Made by a program: the position numbers and the translations under genes. The notes under the pieces are model-generated. The model was not told the origin of the DNA, made no database searches, and saw nothing but the letters and a program-made list of their open reading frames with translations. 64,000 nucleotides of DNA from Nocardia salmonicida NBRC 13393 (lineage in GTDB: Bacteria; Actinomycetota; Actinomycetes; Mycobacteriales; Mycobacteriaceae): the NCBI RefSeq assembly GCF_001613085.1, contig NZ_BDBR01000003.1, positions 1-64,000 on the forward strand, read 5' to 3'. This document shows positions 23,998-33,379 of this stretch, one piece after another (the first letter of the stretch is position 1; each line of letters opens with the position of its first letter).

Positions 23998-26732
23998 ACA
24001 TTCCCGAACTGTCCGACCGTATCCGTCTCGACTGCGATGTGCTCGTCATCGGTGGTGGCACCGCGGGCACCATGGCCGCGCTCACCGCCGCCGAGTCCGG
24101 CGCGAACGTGCTGCTGCTCGAGAAGGCACATGTGCGGCATTCCGGTGCGCTGGCCATGGGCATGGACGGTGTGAACAACGCCGTTATCCCGGGTAAGGCC
24201 GAACCGGAGGACTACGTCGCCGAGATCACCCGCGCCAACGACGGCATCGTCGACCAGCGCACCGTGTACCAAACGGCCACACGGGGTTTCGCGATGGTGC
24301 AGCGGCTCGAGCGGTACGGGGTGAAGTTCGAGAAGGACGAGTACGGCGAGTACGCGGTGCGCCGGGTGCATCGGTCGGGGTCGTATGTGCTGCCGATGCC
24401 CGAGGGCAAGGACGTGAAGAAGGCGCTCTATCGCGTACTGCGCCAACGGAAGATGCGCGAGAAGATCCGCATCGAGAACCGGCTGATGCCGGTGCGGGTG
24501 CTCACCGCCGACGGACGTGCGGTGGGTGCGGCCGCGTTGAACACGCGCACCGGCGAATTCGTCGAGGTGGCCGCGAAAGCGGTGATTCTGGCGACGGGCC
24601 CGTGTGGTCGGCTCGGCCTGCCCGCGTCGGGCTATCTGTACGGCACCTACGAGAACCCCACCAACGCCGGTGACGGCTATTCGATGGCCTACCACGCCGG
24701 TGCGGAGCTCTCCGGTATCGAGTGCTTCCAGATCAACCCGTTGATCAAGGACTACAACGGTCCTGCCTGCGCGTATGTGGCCAACCCGTTCGGCGGCTAT
24801 CAGGTCAACGCCGAGGGGGAGCGTTTCGTCGACTCCGACTACTGGTCCGGTCAGATGATGGCCGAGGTGAAGCAGGAGATCGAATCCGCGCGCGGGCCCA
24901 TCTATCTCAAGGTCTCGCACCTGCCCGACGAGACGCTGTCGACGCTCGAATCGATCCTGCACACCACCGAGCGCCCCACCCGAGGAACCTTCCACGCCAA
25001 TCGCGGACACGACTACCGCACGCACGATATCGAGATGCACATCTCCGAGATCGGTTTGTGTGGTGGACATTCCGCGTCCGGGGTGTGGGTGGACGAGAAC
25101 GCGCGGACCACGGTGCCCGGCCTGTACGCGGCAGGCGACCTGGCGTGCGTGCCCCACAACTACATGATCGGCGCGTTCGTCTACGGCGATCTGGCCGGCG
25201 CCCACGCGGCGTCGACGCTGGACCGGCTCGACGCACCGGCCGACCTGCCCGAGGACCAGCTCGCCGAAGCCCACGAACTGATCTACCGGCCGTTGCGTCA
25301 GCCCGAGGGACCGCCGCAGCCACAGGTCGAATACAAGCTGCGCCGGTTCGTGAACGACTATGTGGCGCCCCCGAAGACGGCGGCCAAGCTCTCGATCGCC
25401 GTCGAGACCTTCGAGCGGATGCGCGCCGAAGTCGACGGCATCGGCGCGCAGACTCCGCACGAACTGATGCGGGCCGTCGAGGTGCAGTTCATCCGCGATT
25501 GCGCCGAAATGGCCTCGCGCAGTTCGCTGACCCGCACCGAGTCGCGGTGGGGTCTCTATCACGATCGCGCCGATCTGCCCGAGCGTGACGACGAGTCGTG
25601 GAACTTCCATCTGAACCTGCGCAAGACGGTCGACGGGGCGATGGAATTCGTCAAGCGCTCGGTGGCGCCGTATCTGGTGCCGGTGCCCGGTCTCGACGAT
25701 GTGCCCTCGGCCGAGTCGATCGTCGAGGTGATCGCCCAGCCCGAACTGGTCGGGACGCGGGCGCCACAGCGCGAGGCCCCCGTGCGCGACGAGGTCGCAC
25801 CGGTATCGCCGTCCTCGCCGCGGCTGGTCACCCTGCTCGCACTGGATTCCCCTGCGATCGAGGATGTTTCGAGCTACCTGACCGATCCCGATCCGGTGGT
25901 GCGCGTCGCGGCGCTGTCGGTGCTCACCGAGAACACCCCCGACGGATTCGCCGAGGAATTGGTGCGGGCGCTAGACGATGAGGCAGCCTCGGTGCGCCGC
26001 GCGGCCACCGAGAGTCTGCGGGAACTGGTCGAGGTGCTCGCGGGTGCCGGTGCTCTGGGCGAGCATCTGGGCTCCCCCGATCCCCTGGTTCGCGCGACCG
26101 TCGTCGATCTGCTTCGTGCGCTGCGGGCCGGATCGGCACCGGATTACCTTGCGGCACTGGGTGATACCGATCACAGGGTCAGGATCGAGGCGGTGCGCGC
26201 ACTGGTCTCGCTCGACGACGCCGACGCGGTGTCCTCGATCGCGGGCGATGTCAACCGTGAGGTGCGCATCGCGGTCGCGCACGGGCTCGCCTCGATCGGT
26301 GACGGCGGTGTCGAGGTGATCCGCGTGCTCGCCGGCGATCCCGATCCGCTGGTCCGCGCTGCCGCGCTCACCGCGTATGCCGCGCTGGGCACCGCCGACG
26401 AGGACGCCGCCGAACTCGGTGCGGCACTGCGACATTCCGCCTGGCAGGTGCGTGTCGGCGCGGCGCGCGGGCTGGCGGGTTCGACCCCGGAGAAGGGCGT
26501 GGCGCCGTTGAGCGAGGCGCTCACCGACCGTCACCTCGATGTGCGCAAGGCGGCGGTCCTGGCCCTGTCCACCTGGCCGAGCAGTGCCGCCGCCCTCGAC
26601 GCGCTCGAGTCGGCGATCGCCGATCCCGACGCCGACGTCCGTGCCTATGCCCGCCGCGCGGTGACCGCCGCAGGTCGCGACCCGGTCGACGCTGTTCGTG
26701 TCGACGCGGCACTGGCCGAGGCCAAGGCGTGA
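23994..26732 (+). CDS. AprA/FrdA-like flavoprotein fused to HEAT repeats, 912 aa (cluster 2)
   Basis: Residues 1-590 are a close paralogue of the cluster 1 flavoprotein (VIGGGTAGTMAALTAAESGA at 19-38, GYLYGTYENPTNAGDGYSMA, VPGLYAAGDLACVPHNYM). After a Pro/Glu-rich linker (RAPQREAPVRDEVAPVSPSS), residues from about 610 to 905 are tandem HEAT repeats (DPDPVVRVAALSVL, DRHLDVRKAAVLALSTWP, DPDADVRAYARRAV). In cluster 1 these are two ATGA-overlapping genes, so the fusion shows that the parts work together. The start is GTG 23994, overlapping the ATPase stop as GTGA. A cytoplasmic redox enzyme is predicted; its substrate is unknown. It ends the operon. Confidence 0.92.
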
Positions 26733-26965
26733 TCAGCAACTCGTCGCGGCGTTGCCACAGCGCGGATGCGGCGCGATCGTCGCTGCTCCGGGCGGGCGGC
26801 GTCGGGTCCGGAACACAGCGCCCGCACGCGACCGAGAACTCCGATGGTCGGGCGTGCGCGACCTCCGATCCCGGTCGTCACAGCCCGGAGTTCGCGGGCC
26901 CGTCGACGACGCTGTGTCACCGATCAGCGGGCAGCGCGCTCAGGATTATCACAGCTCGCCGTCGG

Positions 26966-26971
26966 TAGGCT
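26966..26971 (+). promoter_or_regulatory. -10-like hexamer TAGGCT, leaderless start
   Basis: TAGGCT ends six bases before the ATG at 26978 and no ribosome binding site is present. The preceding 230-base gap after cluster 2 shows nothing else recognisable. Confidence 0.45.
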
Positions 26972-26977
26972 GGCCCG

Positions 26978-28228
26978 ATGAGTGCACTTCCAGCCACGTT
27001 GGTGAAGGTTACCGAGGATCTGGACGCGGTGACCACGGTCGGCCACGAGGACGACCCGGCCGATGCCGGGTCGTCGCGTGCCGACGTCGAGGCGATCTGG
27101 GCGTCGGTGCGCACGTGGTACGCGATGGGCACGACACCGGCCATTCAGGTGTGTCTGCGACGCAACGGTGCGATCGTGCTCAATCGGACCATCGGTCACG
27201 GGTGGGGCAACGCCCCGAGCGACGGTCCCGACGCCGAGCTGATCCCGGCGACACCGCAAACACCGTTCTGCGGGTTCTCCACCGCGAAGGGCGTCGCCGC
27301 CACGGTGATGTTCATGCTCATCGAGCAGGGCGCTTTCGCACTGAAAGACCCTGTGGCCGACTATATTCCCGAGTTCGCCGCCCACCGCAAGGGCGTGATC
27401 ACCATCGGCGATGTGCTGTCGCATTCGGCGGGTATTCCGTTCATCACCGCACCGCACAGCGGAACCGCCGCGGTCCTCGACGAGGAACTCGCCCTCGCCG
27501 CCCTCACCGATCTCGTGCCGAGCTGGCCGCCCGGGCGTTTCCGCGTCTACCACGCGTTGACCAGCGGACTGATCCAACGACTGCTCGTCCAACGAGCCAC
27601 CGGCAAGCGGATGCGCGAGCACCTCGCCGACCAGGTGCTCACACCGTTCGGCTTCCGCTGGAACAACTTCGGCGTCGATCCCGCCGATGTCGGCAAGGTC
27701 GTACCCAGTGTGAAGACCGGTCCGCCGCAACCGCGGTTGGCCCGATTCCTGGCGAACAAGGCACTGGGCGGCCATATGGACAAGGCATCGAAGGCGACCA
27801 ACGACGCCTTCCTCGCCGCCGAACTCCCCTCGGGCAACCTGGTCACCACCGCCTACGAACTGTCGCGGTTCTACGAAATCCTCGCGCGCGGTGGAGAATT
27901 GGATGGAAGACGAATCATCGGGCCCGCCACGCTGCGCGCGGCGATCGCCCCCGCCGAGCGCATGCCCGGCCTGGCCGGTCGCGTCAGCCGCGCGGGATTC
28001 GAGCTCGGTGCCCGCCGATCGAAATTCGGGCGCGATACCGGTTCCCATTTCGGGCGCAGCGGGCTCACCACCCAATACGGCTGGGCCGATCCCGACCGTG
28101 GCCTCTCCGGCGCCATCCTGACCAGCGGCAAGGCAGCCACCGACCTCGAACGGCCGTGGCGACTGGTCGCTCAGATCTCCGACACCCTGCGCCCGCTGGC
28201 GCCTGCCGATCGGCTCTTTCATCGCTGA
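26978..28228 (+). CDS. Beta-lactamase-family serine hydrolase
   Basis: The 416-residue protein has the class C/penicillin-binding SxxK motif STAK (Ser101, Lys104) in FCGFSTAKGVAATVMF, the supporting HSAGIPF segment and a Tyr in VYHALTSGLIQ at the YxN position. It lacks a signal peptide, so it is a cytoplasmic esterase/peptidase-like member of the EstB/LACTB group rather than a secreted lactamase. The later segment GRSGLTTQYGWADPDRGLSG matches the HxG region. Its substrate is unknown. Confidence 0.9.
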   Translation: MSALPATLVKVTEDLDAVTTVGHEDDPADAGSSRADVEAIWASVRTWYAMGTTPAIQVCLRRNGAIVLNRTIGHGWGNAPSDGPDAELIPATPQTPFCGFSTAKGVAATVMFMLIEQGAFALKDPVADYIPEFAAHRKGVITIGDVLSHSAGIPFITAPHSGTAAVLDEELALAALTDLVPSWPPGRFRVYHALTSGLIQRLLVQRATGKRMREHLADQVLTPFGFRWNNFGVDPADVGKVVPSVKTGPPQPRLARFLANKALGGHMDKASKATNDAFLAAELPSGNLVTTAYELSRFYEILARGGELDGRRIIGPATLRAAIAPAERMPGLAGRVSRAGFELGARRSKFGRDTGSHFGRSGLTTQYGWADPDRGLSGAILTSGKAATDLERPWRLVAQISDTLRPLAPADRLFHR

Positions 28229-28244
28229 TCCGACGAATCGGATC
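28227..28244. terminator. Small hairpin between convergent genes
   Basis: GATCCGA and TCGGATC form a 7-bp stem around CGAA, overlapping the hydrolase stop codon and ending just before the eis-like stop. It could terminate both genes, but the stem is short. Confidence 0.4.
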
Positions 28245-28246
28245 GG

Positions 28247-29443
28247 TCAGAAGAACGTTCCGCTGAAGGGCAGTGTCGGCGTGGCGAACAGGTTGTCGGC
28301 GGCGTCGACGGCGCCCGCGTGGTGCTCGACGACACGACCGGCGAAGGCGAGCTGGCGCCAGGTCGACCCGCCGAGGTAGATCGCGCCGAGCGTGGCGACG
28401 TCGACGCTGACATCGGCCGGGTCGTCGACCCTGGTGATCTCGTCCGCGTGGATCCGGTACCGGCCGGTGTTGGCGGTGCGGATCGGATCGTCGACCTCGA
28501 TGATCACCGGCGGTCCGTCCCGGTAGGTGCGGCGGGCCAGCGCGGTGGGGACATCGACGAGTCGCAGCCAGGTCTCGTCGTGCACCCCGGCGACCTCGAC
28601 CGCGCGTTCGTCGGCGAACAGGTGCCGCAGCGGCGCGTCCACCGGCGCGAACGCGAAGGTCACCTTGTCGACGAGATCGACCGCGAGCAGGTGCCGGATC
28701 AGACCGAGGTAGGCCTGCGGGGTGGTCGCCACGAGATCGTCGACGACGATCGTGCGCTCGCGGCTGGTGAACCAGTTCGCGGTGTCGACCGGGTGGTAGC
28801 GCGCGAACCCGTCCTCGGCGCCGATCGGACCGTGCGTCACCGTGTACACCGGTTCGGCCGCGGTACGTTCCTTGAGCTTCCACCAGTAATCGGGACGATC
28901 GATCGCACCGGTCCACGAGATCGCGGCACTCGCGTAGATCTGCGGGAACAGCTTCCACGCGTCGGCCGGTTCGACGAACCGCACCGGGCCGGACGGCGGC
29001 ACCGTGTCGCGCAGGCGGGCTCGGCCGCGGCGAAGATCCAGGCGCGCGAAGGAACTCGCCACGCCGTAGCCGAAACGCTCGTAGATCGAGCCCTCGGACG
29101 CGCGCAGGGTGGCCACCACTTCGCCCCGCTCGGCGATGTCGTCGAGCTGTCGGCGCAGCAGGGCGGTGAGCACTCCTCGCCGGGTGTGCGTCGGCAGCAC
29201 ACCGACATGCGTCACAGCGGCATGGGCAACGCGCGCACCGCCGGGGACGACCAGCCAGCTGGTGTAGGACTCCGCGGTGCCGACCAACCGACCGTCGATG
29301 CGCACACCGAGCGTGCGGCCCGGTTCGGACAGGTGATCGCGATGTGGTGGGAGCGGTGGCAGTCCCACCATCGCCGCGCGGAACAGCGCACCCGCCGCGT
29401 GCAGATCGTCGTCGCCGTGGAGGGTGTCTACTTCAACAGCCAT
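28247..29443 (-). CDS. Eis-family GNAT acetyltransferase
   Basis: The 398-residue protein has two GNAT lobes and a C-terminal sterol-carrier-like domain, the layout of Eis. The acetyl-CoA pyrophosphate loop is VGVLPTHTRRGVLTALL, and the chain ends in FSGTFF with a C-terminal Phe carboxylate as in Eis, where it takes part in catalysis. Mycobacterial Eis acetylates aminoglycosides at several amines and host proteins; the natural substrate here is unknown. It is convergent with the serine hydrolase gene. Confidence 0.92.
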   Translation of the reverse strand: MAVEVDTLHGDDDLHAAGALFRAAMVGLPPLPPHRDHLSEPGRTLGVRIDGRLVGTAESYTSWLVVPGGARVAHAAVTHVGVLPTHTRRGVLTALLRRQLDDIAERGEVVATLRASEGSIYERFGYGVASSFARLDLRRGRARLRDTVPPSGPVRFVEPADAWKLFPQIYASAAISWTGAIDRPDYWWKLKERTAAEPVYTVTHGPIGAEDGFARYHPVDTANWFTSRERTIVVDDLVATTPQAYLGLIRHLLAVDLVDKVTFAFAPVDAPLRHLFADERAVEVAGVHDETWLRLVDVPTALARRTYRDGPPVIIEVDDPIRTANTGRYRIHADEITRVDDPADVSVDVATLGAIYLGGSTWRQLAFAGRVVEHHAGAVDAADNLFATPTLPFSGTFF

Positions 29444-29475
29444 CCCCTCACTGTTCCCTATCCGGGGCAGTGCCT

Positions 29476-30060
29476 CTACTCGGGATCGACGAGGACCACG
29501 ACGCCGGTCTGCGCGTCGAGCAGGTCGAGTGTGCGCGCGGCGGCGGTGTCGACGTGGATGCGGGGATGCGCCGGTGGGGTCGACTCGTAGTACGTTCCCG
29601 GACCGTAGAACTGGCCGTATCGCAGCACTACGCCGCCCACGGCGAGCACGGCGGATTCGTGGGTCGCGATCGCGTCGCCGCGACCCGCCGGCGGTGACCA
29701 GGCGATGCTTTGGGCGAGAAAGCGTTTCGCCCCGGCGGCCGTGGCGGCCGCGAGCAGATTGGCGGTGCCCTCGGTGCGGATACGGGAGTTCGCCTCCCCG
29801 GAGGTGGCCAGTCGCGCCACATCGTCGGGGAGGTCGGTGAGCTGGTGCATGACCAGGTCGGGGGCGAAGTCGACCACCGCGGTGGTGAGGCCGTCGGCGT
29901 CGTAGACGTCGTGGACCACCGCGTCGGCTCCGGTCGCACGGACGGCTGCCGCTTTACTCGGGGAACGGGTCAGGCCGGCCACCTCGTGACCGGCGCCGAC
30001 CAGTAGCGGCAGCAACCGTGATCCGATGACGCCCGTGGCGCCCGCGAGAAAGATACGCAC
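29476..30060 (-). CDS. NAD(P)-binding epimerase-like protein
   Basis: GTG 30060 gives VRIFLAGATGVIGSRLLPLL, an extended-SDR Rossmann motif GATGVIG, and a 194-residue product. This is clearly shorter than usual SDR epimerases (about 300 aa); the Tyr-based catalytic motif is not clear, although VVLRYGQFYGPGT is the typical end of the family's catalytic domain. It may be an atypical NmrA-like sensor or a truncated enzyme; no frameshift is obvious after its stop. Confidence 0.75.
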   Translation of the reverse strand: MRIFLAGATGVIGSRLLPLLVGAGHEVAGLTRSPSKAAAVRATGADAVVHDVYDADGLTTAVVDFAPDLVMHQLTDLPDDVARLATSGEANSRIRTEGTANLLAAATAAGAKRFLAQSIAWSPPAGRGDAIATHESAVLAVGGVVLRYGQFYGPGTYYESTPPAHPRIHVDTAAARTLDLLDAQTGVVVLVDPE

Positions 30061-30086
30061 GTCCCCGACAGTAGCGGGGACGGTTC

Positions 30087-30383
30087 TCAGGCCCCGATGA
30101 CCGCGTTCATTATCGTGCCCGCGCTGGTGGCGACCGCGCCGCCCGCCATGGCGCTGGCGATCATCTTCGGCGATTGCAGGCCTCCGCCGTTCCACTTCTC
30201 CCAGGCGAAGCGGCCGCCGCCATAGGTGATGGCCGTGACGCCGGACAACAGGATCATCCAGGTGAAATACCGGCCCAGCTGCATCACCTTGTCGGCCATC
30301 GGCGGTGCCTCCGGCGTGGGATTGCCCACCTGGGCGACAACGATGCCATAGGTGTCGTGCACTGCGGCCAGGATCATGCTCAC
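30087..30383 (-). CDS. Small two-helix membrane protein, 98 aa
   Basis: From GTG 30383 (GAAGGAG nine bases upstream) the product has two hydrophobic segments (YFTWMILLSGVTAITYGGG and MIASAMAGGAVATSAGTIMN) joined by a short polar loop. The size and layout recall VirB2/TrbC-like or other small transfer-related proteins, but no other conjugation gene is near, so I leave the function open. An ATG two codons later is an alternative start. Confidence 0.65.
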   Translation of the reverse strand: MSMILAAVHDTYGIVVAQVGNPTPEAPPMADKVMQLGRYFTWMILLSGVTAITYGGGRFAWEKWNGGGLQSPKMIASAMAGGAVATSAGTIMNAVIGA

Positions 30384-30657
30384 GATCGGTGCTCCTTCGT
30401 CGGTTGTTCGTGGTGAAGCCGATGTCGAGAACTCGTGACGCGGTAGAACCCAGATATGTTGAACATTCAACCTCATGGGCGGATCGGTGACGTGGGCGAC
30501 ACTCCGCGCAAACCATGACCGCAGTCACAGCCGCGGATCCGTGCCCGCGTCGCGCCGTGCCCCTAGTATCGAATGTGCGGGGCTCGTTCAGATTCGGCGC
30601 GACGAGGCGCTGACCACCACCTTCATCGCACGCCTACCGTACCGCGAGGAGGGCACA

Positions 30658-30804
30658 ATGGCTTTCTTGATTCCCTTGTTCATCGCGTTTCTCTTGGTGA
30701 CCGCCGCAGTGGTGGCGGCTTCCTACGCCACCGTTTTCCTGACCTATTGGTTTGAATCACGCCGGATCAGTCCGGAACAGTCCGACCCGCATCCTGCACG
30801 CTGA
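30658..30804 (+). CDS. Single-span membrane microprotein, 48 aa
   Basis: ATG 30658 has a good GGAGG ribosome binding site. The product begins MAFLIPLFIAFLLVTAAVVA, one long hydrophobic helix followed by a charged tail (ESRRISPEQSDPHPAR). It is divergent from the two-helix membrane protein, with a 270-base gap. No family is recognised. It is followed by a strong terminator. Confidence 0.65.
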   Translation: MAFLIPLFIAFLLVTAAVVAASYATVFLTYWFESRRISPEQSDPHPAR

Positions 30805-30818
30805 GCCCCGTTCCGACT

Positions 30819-30854
30819 CGATGTCCCGGTATCCCACGCGGTACCGGGACATCG
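30819..30854. terminator. Bidirectional terminator hairpin
   Basis: CGATGTCCCGGTA and TACCGGGACATCG form a perfect 13-bp stem around a 10-base loop between the microprotein and the convergent response regulator gene. Confidence 0.78.
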
Positions 30855-30875
30855 TCGGTTTCGCCCCGATCGAAA

Positions 30876-31520
30876 TCAGAGCAGATCGAGACCGGACTGC
30901 GATGCGATCACCGCGGCCTGTACGCGCGATTGCACGCCGAGCTTGCTCAGCACCCGGGAAACGTGCGTCTTCACCGTGGCCTCGCCGATGCGCAGGCGGG
31001 TGCCGATCTGGATGTTGGACAGACCGGCGCCGAGGCCGGCGAGCACCTGTCGTTCGCGGTCGGTGAGCGCGGACAGGTCCGGCGGGGGCGGGGTGTCGGC
31101 CACGCGGGGCAGCGCGGCGATCACCGCGCGCGTCACCTTCGGGTCCAGGACCGCGTCCCCGTCGGCCACCGCCAGCACGGCACTGACCAGGTCGTCGCCG
31201 CCGACGGACTTGAGCAAGAATCCGCTCGCACCGGCCGAGAGCGCGCCGAGGACGTATTCGTCGATGGCGAAGGTGGTGAGTACCAGCACTTTGGCGCTGG
31301 TTTCGGCGACGACGGCGGCGGTGGCTTCCAGCCCGTCGACGCGCGGCATACGCACATCCATCAGCACCACATCGGGACTCAGGGCACGGGCCTGCCGCAC
31401 CGCGGCGGCGCCGTCGGCCGCTTCCCCGATCACCCGCACCTGTCCGGAAACCTCGAGCAGCATTTTCAGGCCCGCTCGGATGGTGGCGTGATCGTCGGCC
31501 ACCAGCACGGTCACTGTCAC
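30876..31520 (-). CDS. NarL/LuxR-type response regulator
   Basis: The 214-residue protein has a receiver domain with acidic pocket Asp9/Asp10 and phosphoacceptor Asp55 (VVLMDVRMPRVDG), the conserved Lys in GFLLKSVGG, and a C-terminal LuxR HTH (LTDRERQVLAGLGAGLSNIQ, GEATVKTHVSRVLSKLGVQS). It starts at GTG 31520, overlapping the kinase stop (GTGA), so it is translationally coupled to its cognate kinase. The target genes are unknown; neighbours do not suggest a signal. Confidence 0.95.
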   Translation of the reverse strand: MTVTVLVADDHATIRAGLKMLLEVSGQVRVIGEAADGAAAVRQARALSPDVVLMDVRMPRVDGLEATAAVVAETSAKVLVLTTFAIDEYVLGALSAGASGFLLKSVGGDDLVSAVLAVADGDAVLDPKVTRAVIAALPRVADTPPPPDLSALTDRERQVLAGLGAGLSNIQIGTRLRIGEATVKTHVSRVLSKLGVQSRVQAAVIASQSGLDLL

Positions 31521-32665
31521 TTGTCCCCCAGTGGAATTCGCGCCGACACGCGCCAGGTCCCGTCGTGTGGGCCCGCGGTGATCGTGCCGTCGACCGATTC
31601 AGCGCGAAACATCATGTTGCGCAATCCGTTTCCCTGCCCCTGAGCTGCTCCCGGTGGGATCGAATTCGTCGCGGTCATCACCAATCTTGTCGCATCGCGG
31701 CTCAATTCGATGTCGAGGGGTGCGCCGGGTGCGTGTTTGGTCGCGTTGGTCAGAGTCTCGCTCAGGATCCGGGTGACCACGGCCTCGACCGCGATGGGCA
31801 GTTCGAGGTCGGCGGGCCGTCGCAGGGTCACCGCACCGCCTGCGGCCTCGGCCGCGTCGATCAGGCCGTCCAGGGAGGAGAGCCGCGTGGTGACCGCGGT
31901 GTCGTCGGGTGCGGTCAGCAGTTCGATGGTGGTTCGCATCTCTTCGAGTGCGGCCAGACTGCCCGAGCGGATGGTCCGCAGGACCGCGATATTGCCGGGA
32001 TCCTTCTGTGCCACTTCGGCCAGGATCGCCACGGCGGAGACGTGGCCCGCCACAGCGTCGTGCAGGTCTCGGGCCAACCGCCTGCGCTCCTCGCCGATCG
32101 CGGCGGACCGTTCGGCGTCGCGCGCGGTGAGCTCGGCGCGGGCAGCGACGCGTTCGGCGTCGACGGTGCGACGGGAGGCGCGCACCGCGCGCGCGTATCC
32201 GAGCGGCGACCAGGTGAGCGCGACACCGATCAGAGCGGTGTACAGCGCCGCCCTGAGGCCGACCACGGCCAGCGCCAGCAGCGATCCACCGAGGGTGACC
32301 GTCAGCGAGAACCAGCCGACCACCGCGCCCAGCCGGTCCGATCCGGTGCTGACGGCCAGGTAGATCACGTCGGTCAGCGCGATCCACAGCGGCAGCGAGG
32401 GACCGTACACGAAGTCACCGGCCAGCAGGACGATCATCAGTCCGAAGGCGAGGGCGGGCCTGCGTTGCGCGGTCATCTGGATCGCGAACGCCGCGCACAG
32501 CAGCGCCAATTTCGCGGGCGGGGGGTACAGGTCGCGGTCCACCGCGACTGCCCAGCCCCCGGCGGCCCACAGCAGCAGCCCCACCAGAAACACCCCGACG
32601 GCAGCGGCGGTCGCGCTGTCGAAGACGTCCGCGAGCCTGCTCAGGAGCGTGCGCGGTGGTGGCAT
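31517..32665 (-). CDS. Two-component sensor histidine kinase (HisKA_3/NarX-DesK type)
   Basis: The 382-residue protein has about five hydrophobic segments (residues 15-165), a DHp domain with the phosphoacceptor His in RRRLARDLHDAVAGHVSAVA, and a HATPase_c domain with N-box LSETLTNATKHAPGAPL and the glycine-rich GQGNGLRNM. It is the partner of the response regulator downstream. I chose ATG 32665; a GTG five codons upstream is also possible. The long upstream frame is antisense to the divergent membrane-protein gene. Confidence 0.93.
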   Translation of the reverse strand: MPPPRTLLSRLADVFDSATAAAVGVFLVGLLLWAAGGWAVAVDRDLYPPPAKLALLCAAFAIQMTAQRRPALAFGLMIVLLAGDFVYGPSLPLWIALTDVIYLAVSTGSDRLGAVVGWFSLTVTLGGSLLALAVVGLRAALYTALIGVALTWSPLGYARAVRASRRTVDAERVAARAELTARDAERSAAIGEERRRLARDLHDAVAGHVSAVAILAEVAQKDPGNIAVLRTIRSGSLAALEEMRTTIELLTAPDDTAVTTRLSSLDGLIDAAEAAGGAVTLRRPADLELPIAVEAVVTRILSETLTNATKHAPGAPLDIELSRDATRLVMTATNSIPPGAAQGQGNGLRNMMFRAESVDGTITAGPHDGTWRVSARIPLGDK

Positions 32666-32773
32666 GCCCCATTTCAGCACACTGCCGTCATGCGGCGGGT
32701 CCCCCGAAAGGCGGACCGGACAACGACCCGAAGCGGGACGACGGTGGACCGGTGTCGCGGGCACAGTGAGGAA

Positions 32774-33322
32774 ATGGACGAACTGAACAACCCCGTATTG
32801 CTGACGATCGCGGCGTGCGAAGTCGGTTTCTGGGTGCTGGTGGTGGGCGGTTTGCTGCTGCGCTATGTGATCCGGCTGCCGCGCGCGAGCACGGTGACGC
32901 TGGCGCTGGTGCCGGTGCTGGATGTGGTGCTGGTGGTCGCGGTGGCGATCGATCTGCATCGCGGTGGCGAGGTGACCTTCGCCCATCGGGTCGCCGGGAT
33001 CTATCTCGGCTGCACGGTGATGTTCGGTGGCCGGATGATCCGTTGGGCCGATGAGCGATTCGCCCACCGATTCGCCGGTGGGCCGGTTCCGGTGAAGGTC
33101 CCGAAGTACGGGCCCGAGCGCACCCGCAAGGAGTGGGCCGATTTCTCCCGGTGGCTCGGTGCGGCCGCCATCGCGGGCGCGCTCACCGTGGTGTTGAGCT
33201 ATACGGTCGCCGATGCCGAGCAGCGCGAGCAGTTGATAGGGGTCTTCGGCAGCCTCGGCGTGATCACTGTGATCTGGCTGATCACCGGGCCGGTGTGGGT
33301 CACCGGGTCGCGCGGCAGCTGA
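32774..33322 (+). CDS. Integral membrane protein, 182 aa
   Basis: ATG 32774 follows GTGAGGAA. The protein has about five hydrophobic segments (TIAACEVGFWVLVVGGLLLR, STVTLALVPVLDVVLVVAVA and others) and a cytoplasmic loop rich in charged residues (ADERFAHRFAGGPVPVKVPK). No family with known function is recognised. It is divergent from the sensor kinase with a gap of about 110 bases, and could be a target of that system, though nothing in sequence shows it. Confidence 0.8.
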   Translation: MDELNNPVLLTIAACEVGFWVLVVGGLLLRYVIRLPRASTVTLALVPVLDVVLVVAVAIDLHRGGEVTFAHRVAGIYLGCTVMFGGRMIRWADERFAHRFAGGPVPVKVPKYGPERTRKEWADFSRWLGAAAIAGALTVVLSYTVADAEQREQLIGVFGSLGVITVIWLITGPVWVTGSRGS

Positions 33323-33328
33323 GGCAGG

Positions 33329-33367
33329 CGGGACTCCGGGTGATCGAGCCGATCACCCGGAGTCCCG
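33329..33367. terminator. Bidirectional terminator hairpin
   Basis: CGGGACTCCGGGTGATC and GATCACCCGGAGTCCCG form a perfect 17-bp stem around a 5-base loop. It lies between the membrane-protein gene and the end of the convergent desulfurization operon. Confidence 0.85.
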
Positions 33368-33379
33368 GCGTTCGGTTCC

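Noticed and set aside
26698..28266. Alternative plus-strand frame overlapping the serine hydrolase
   Set aside because: It is an out-of-frame, Arg-rich shadow; the frame from 26978 contains the STAK motif and full domain.
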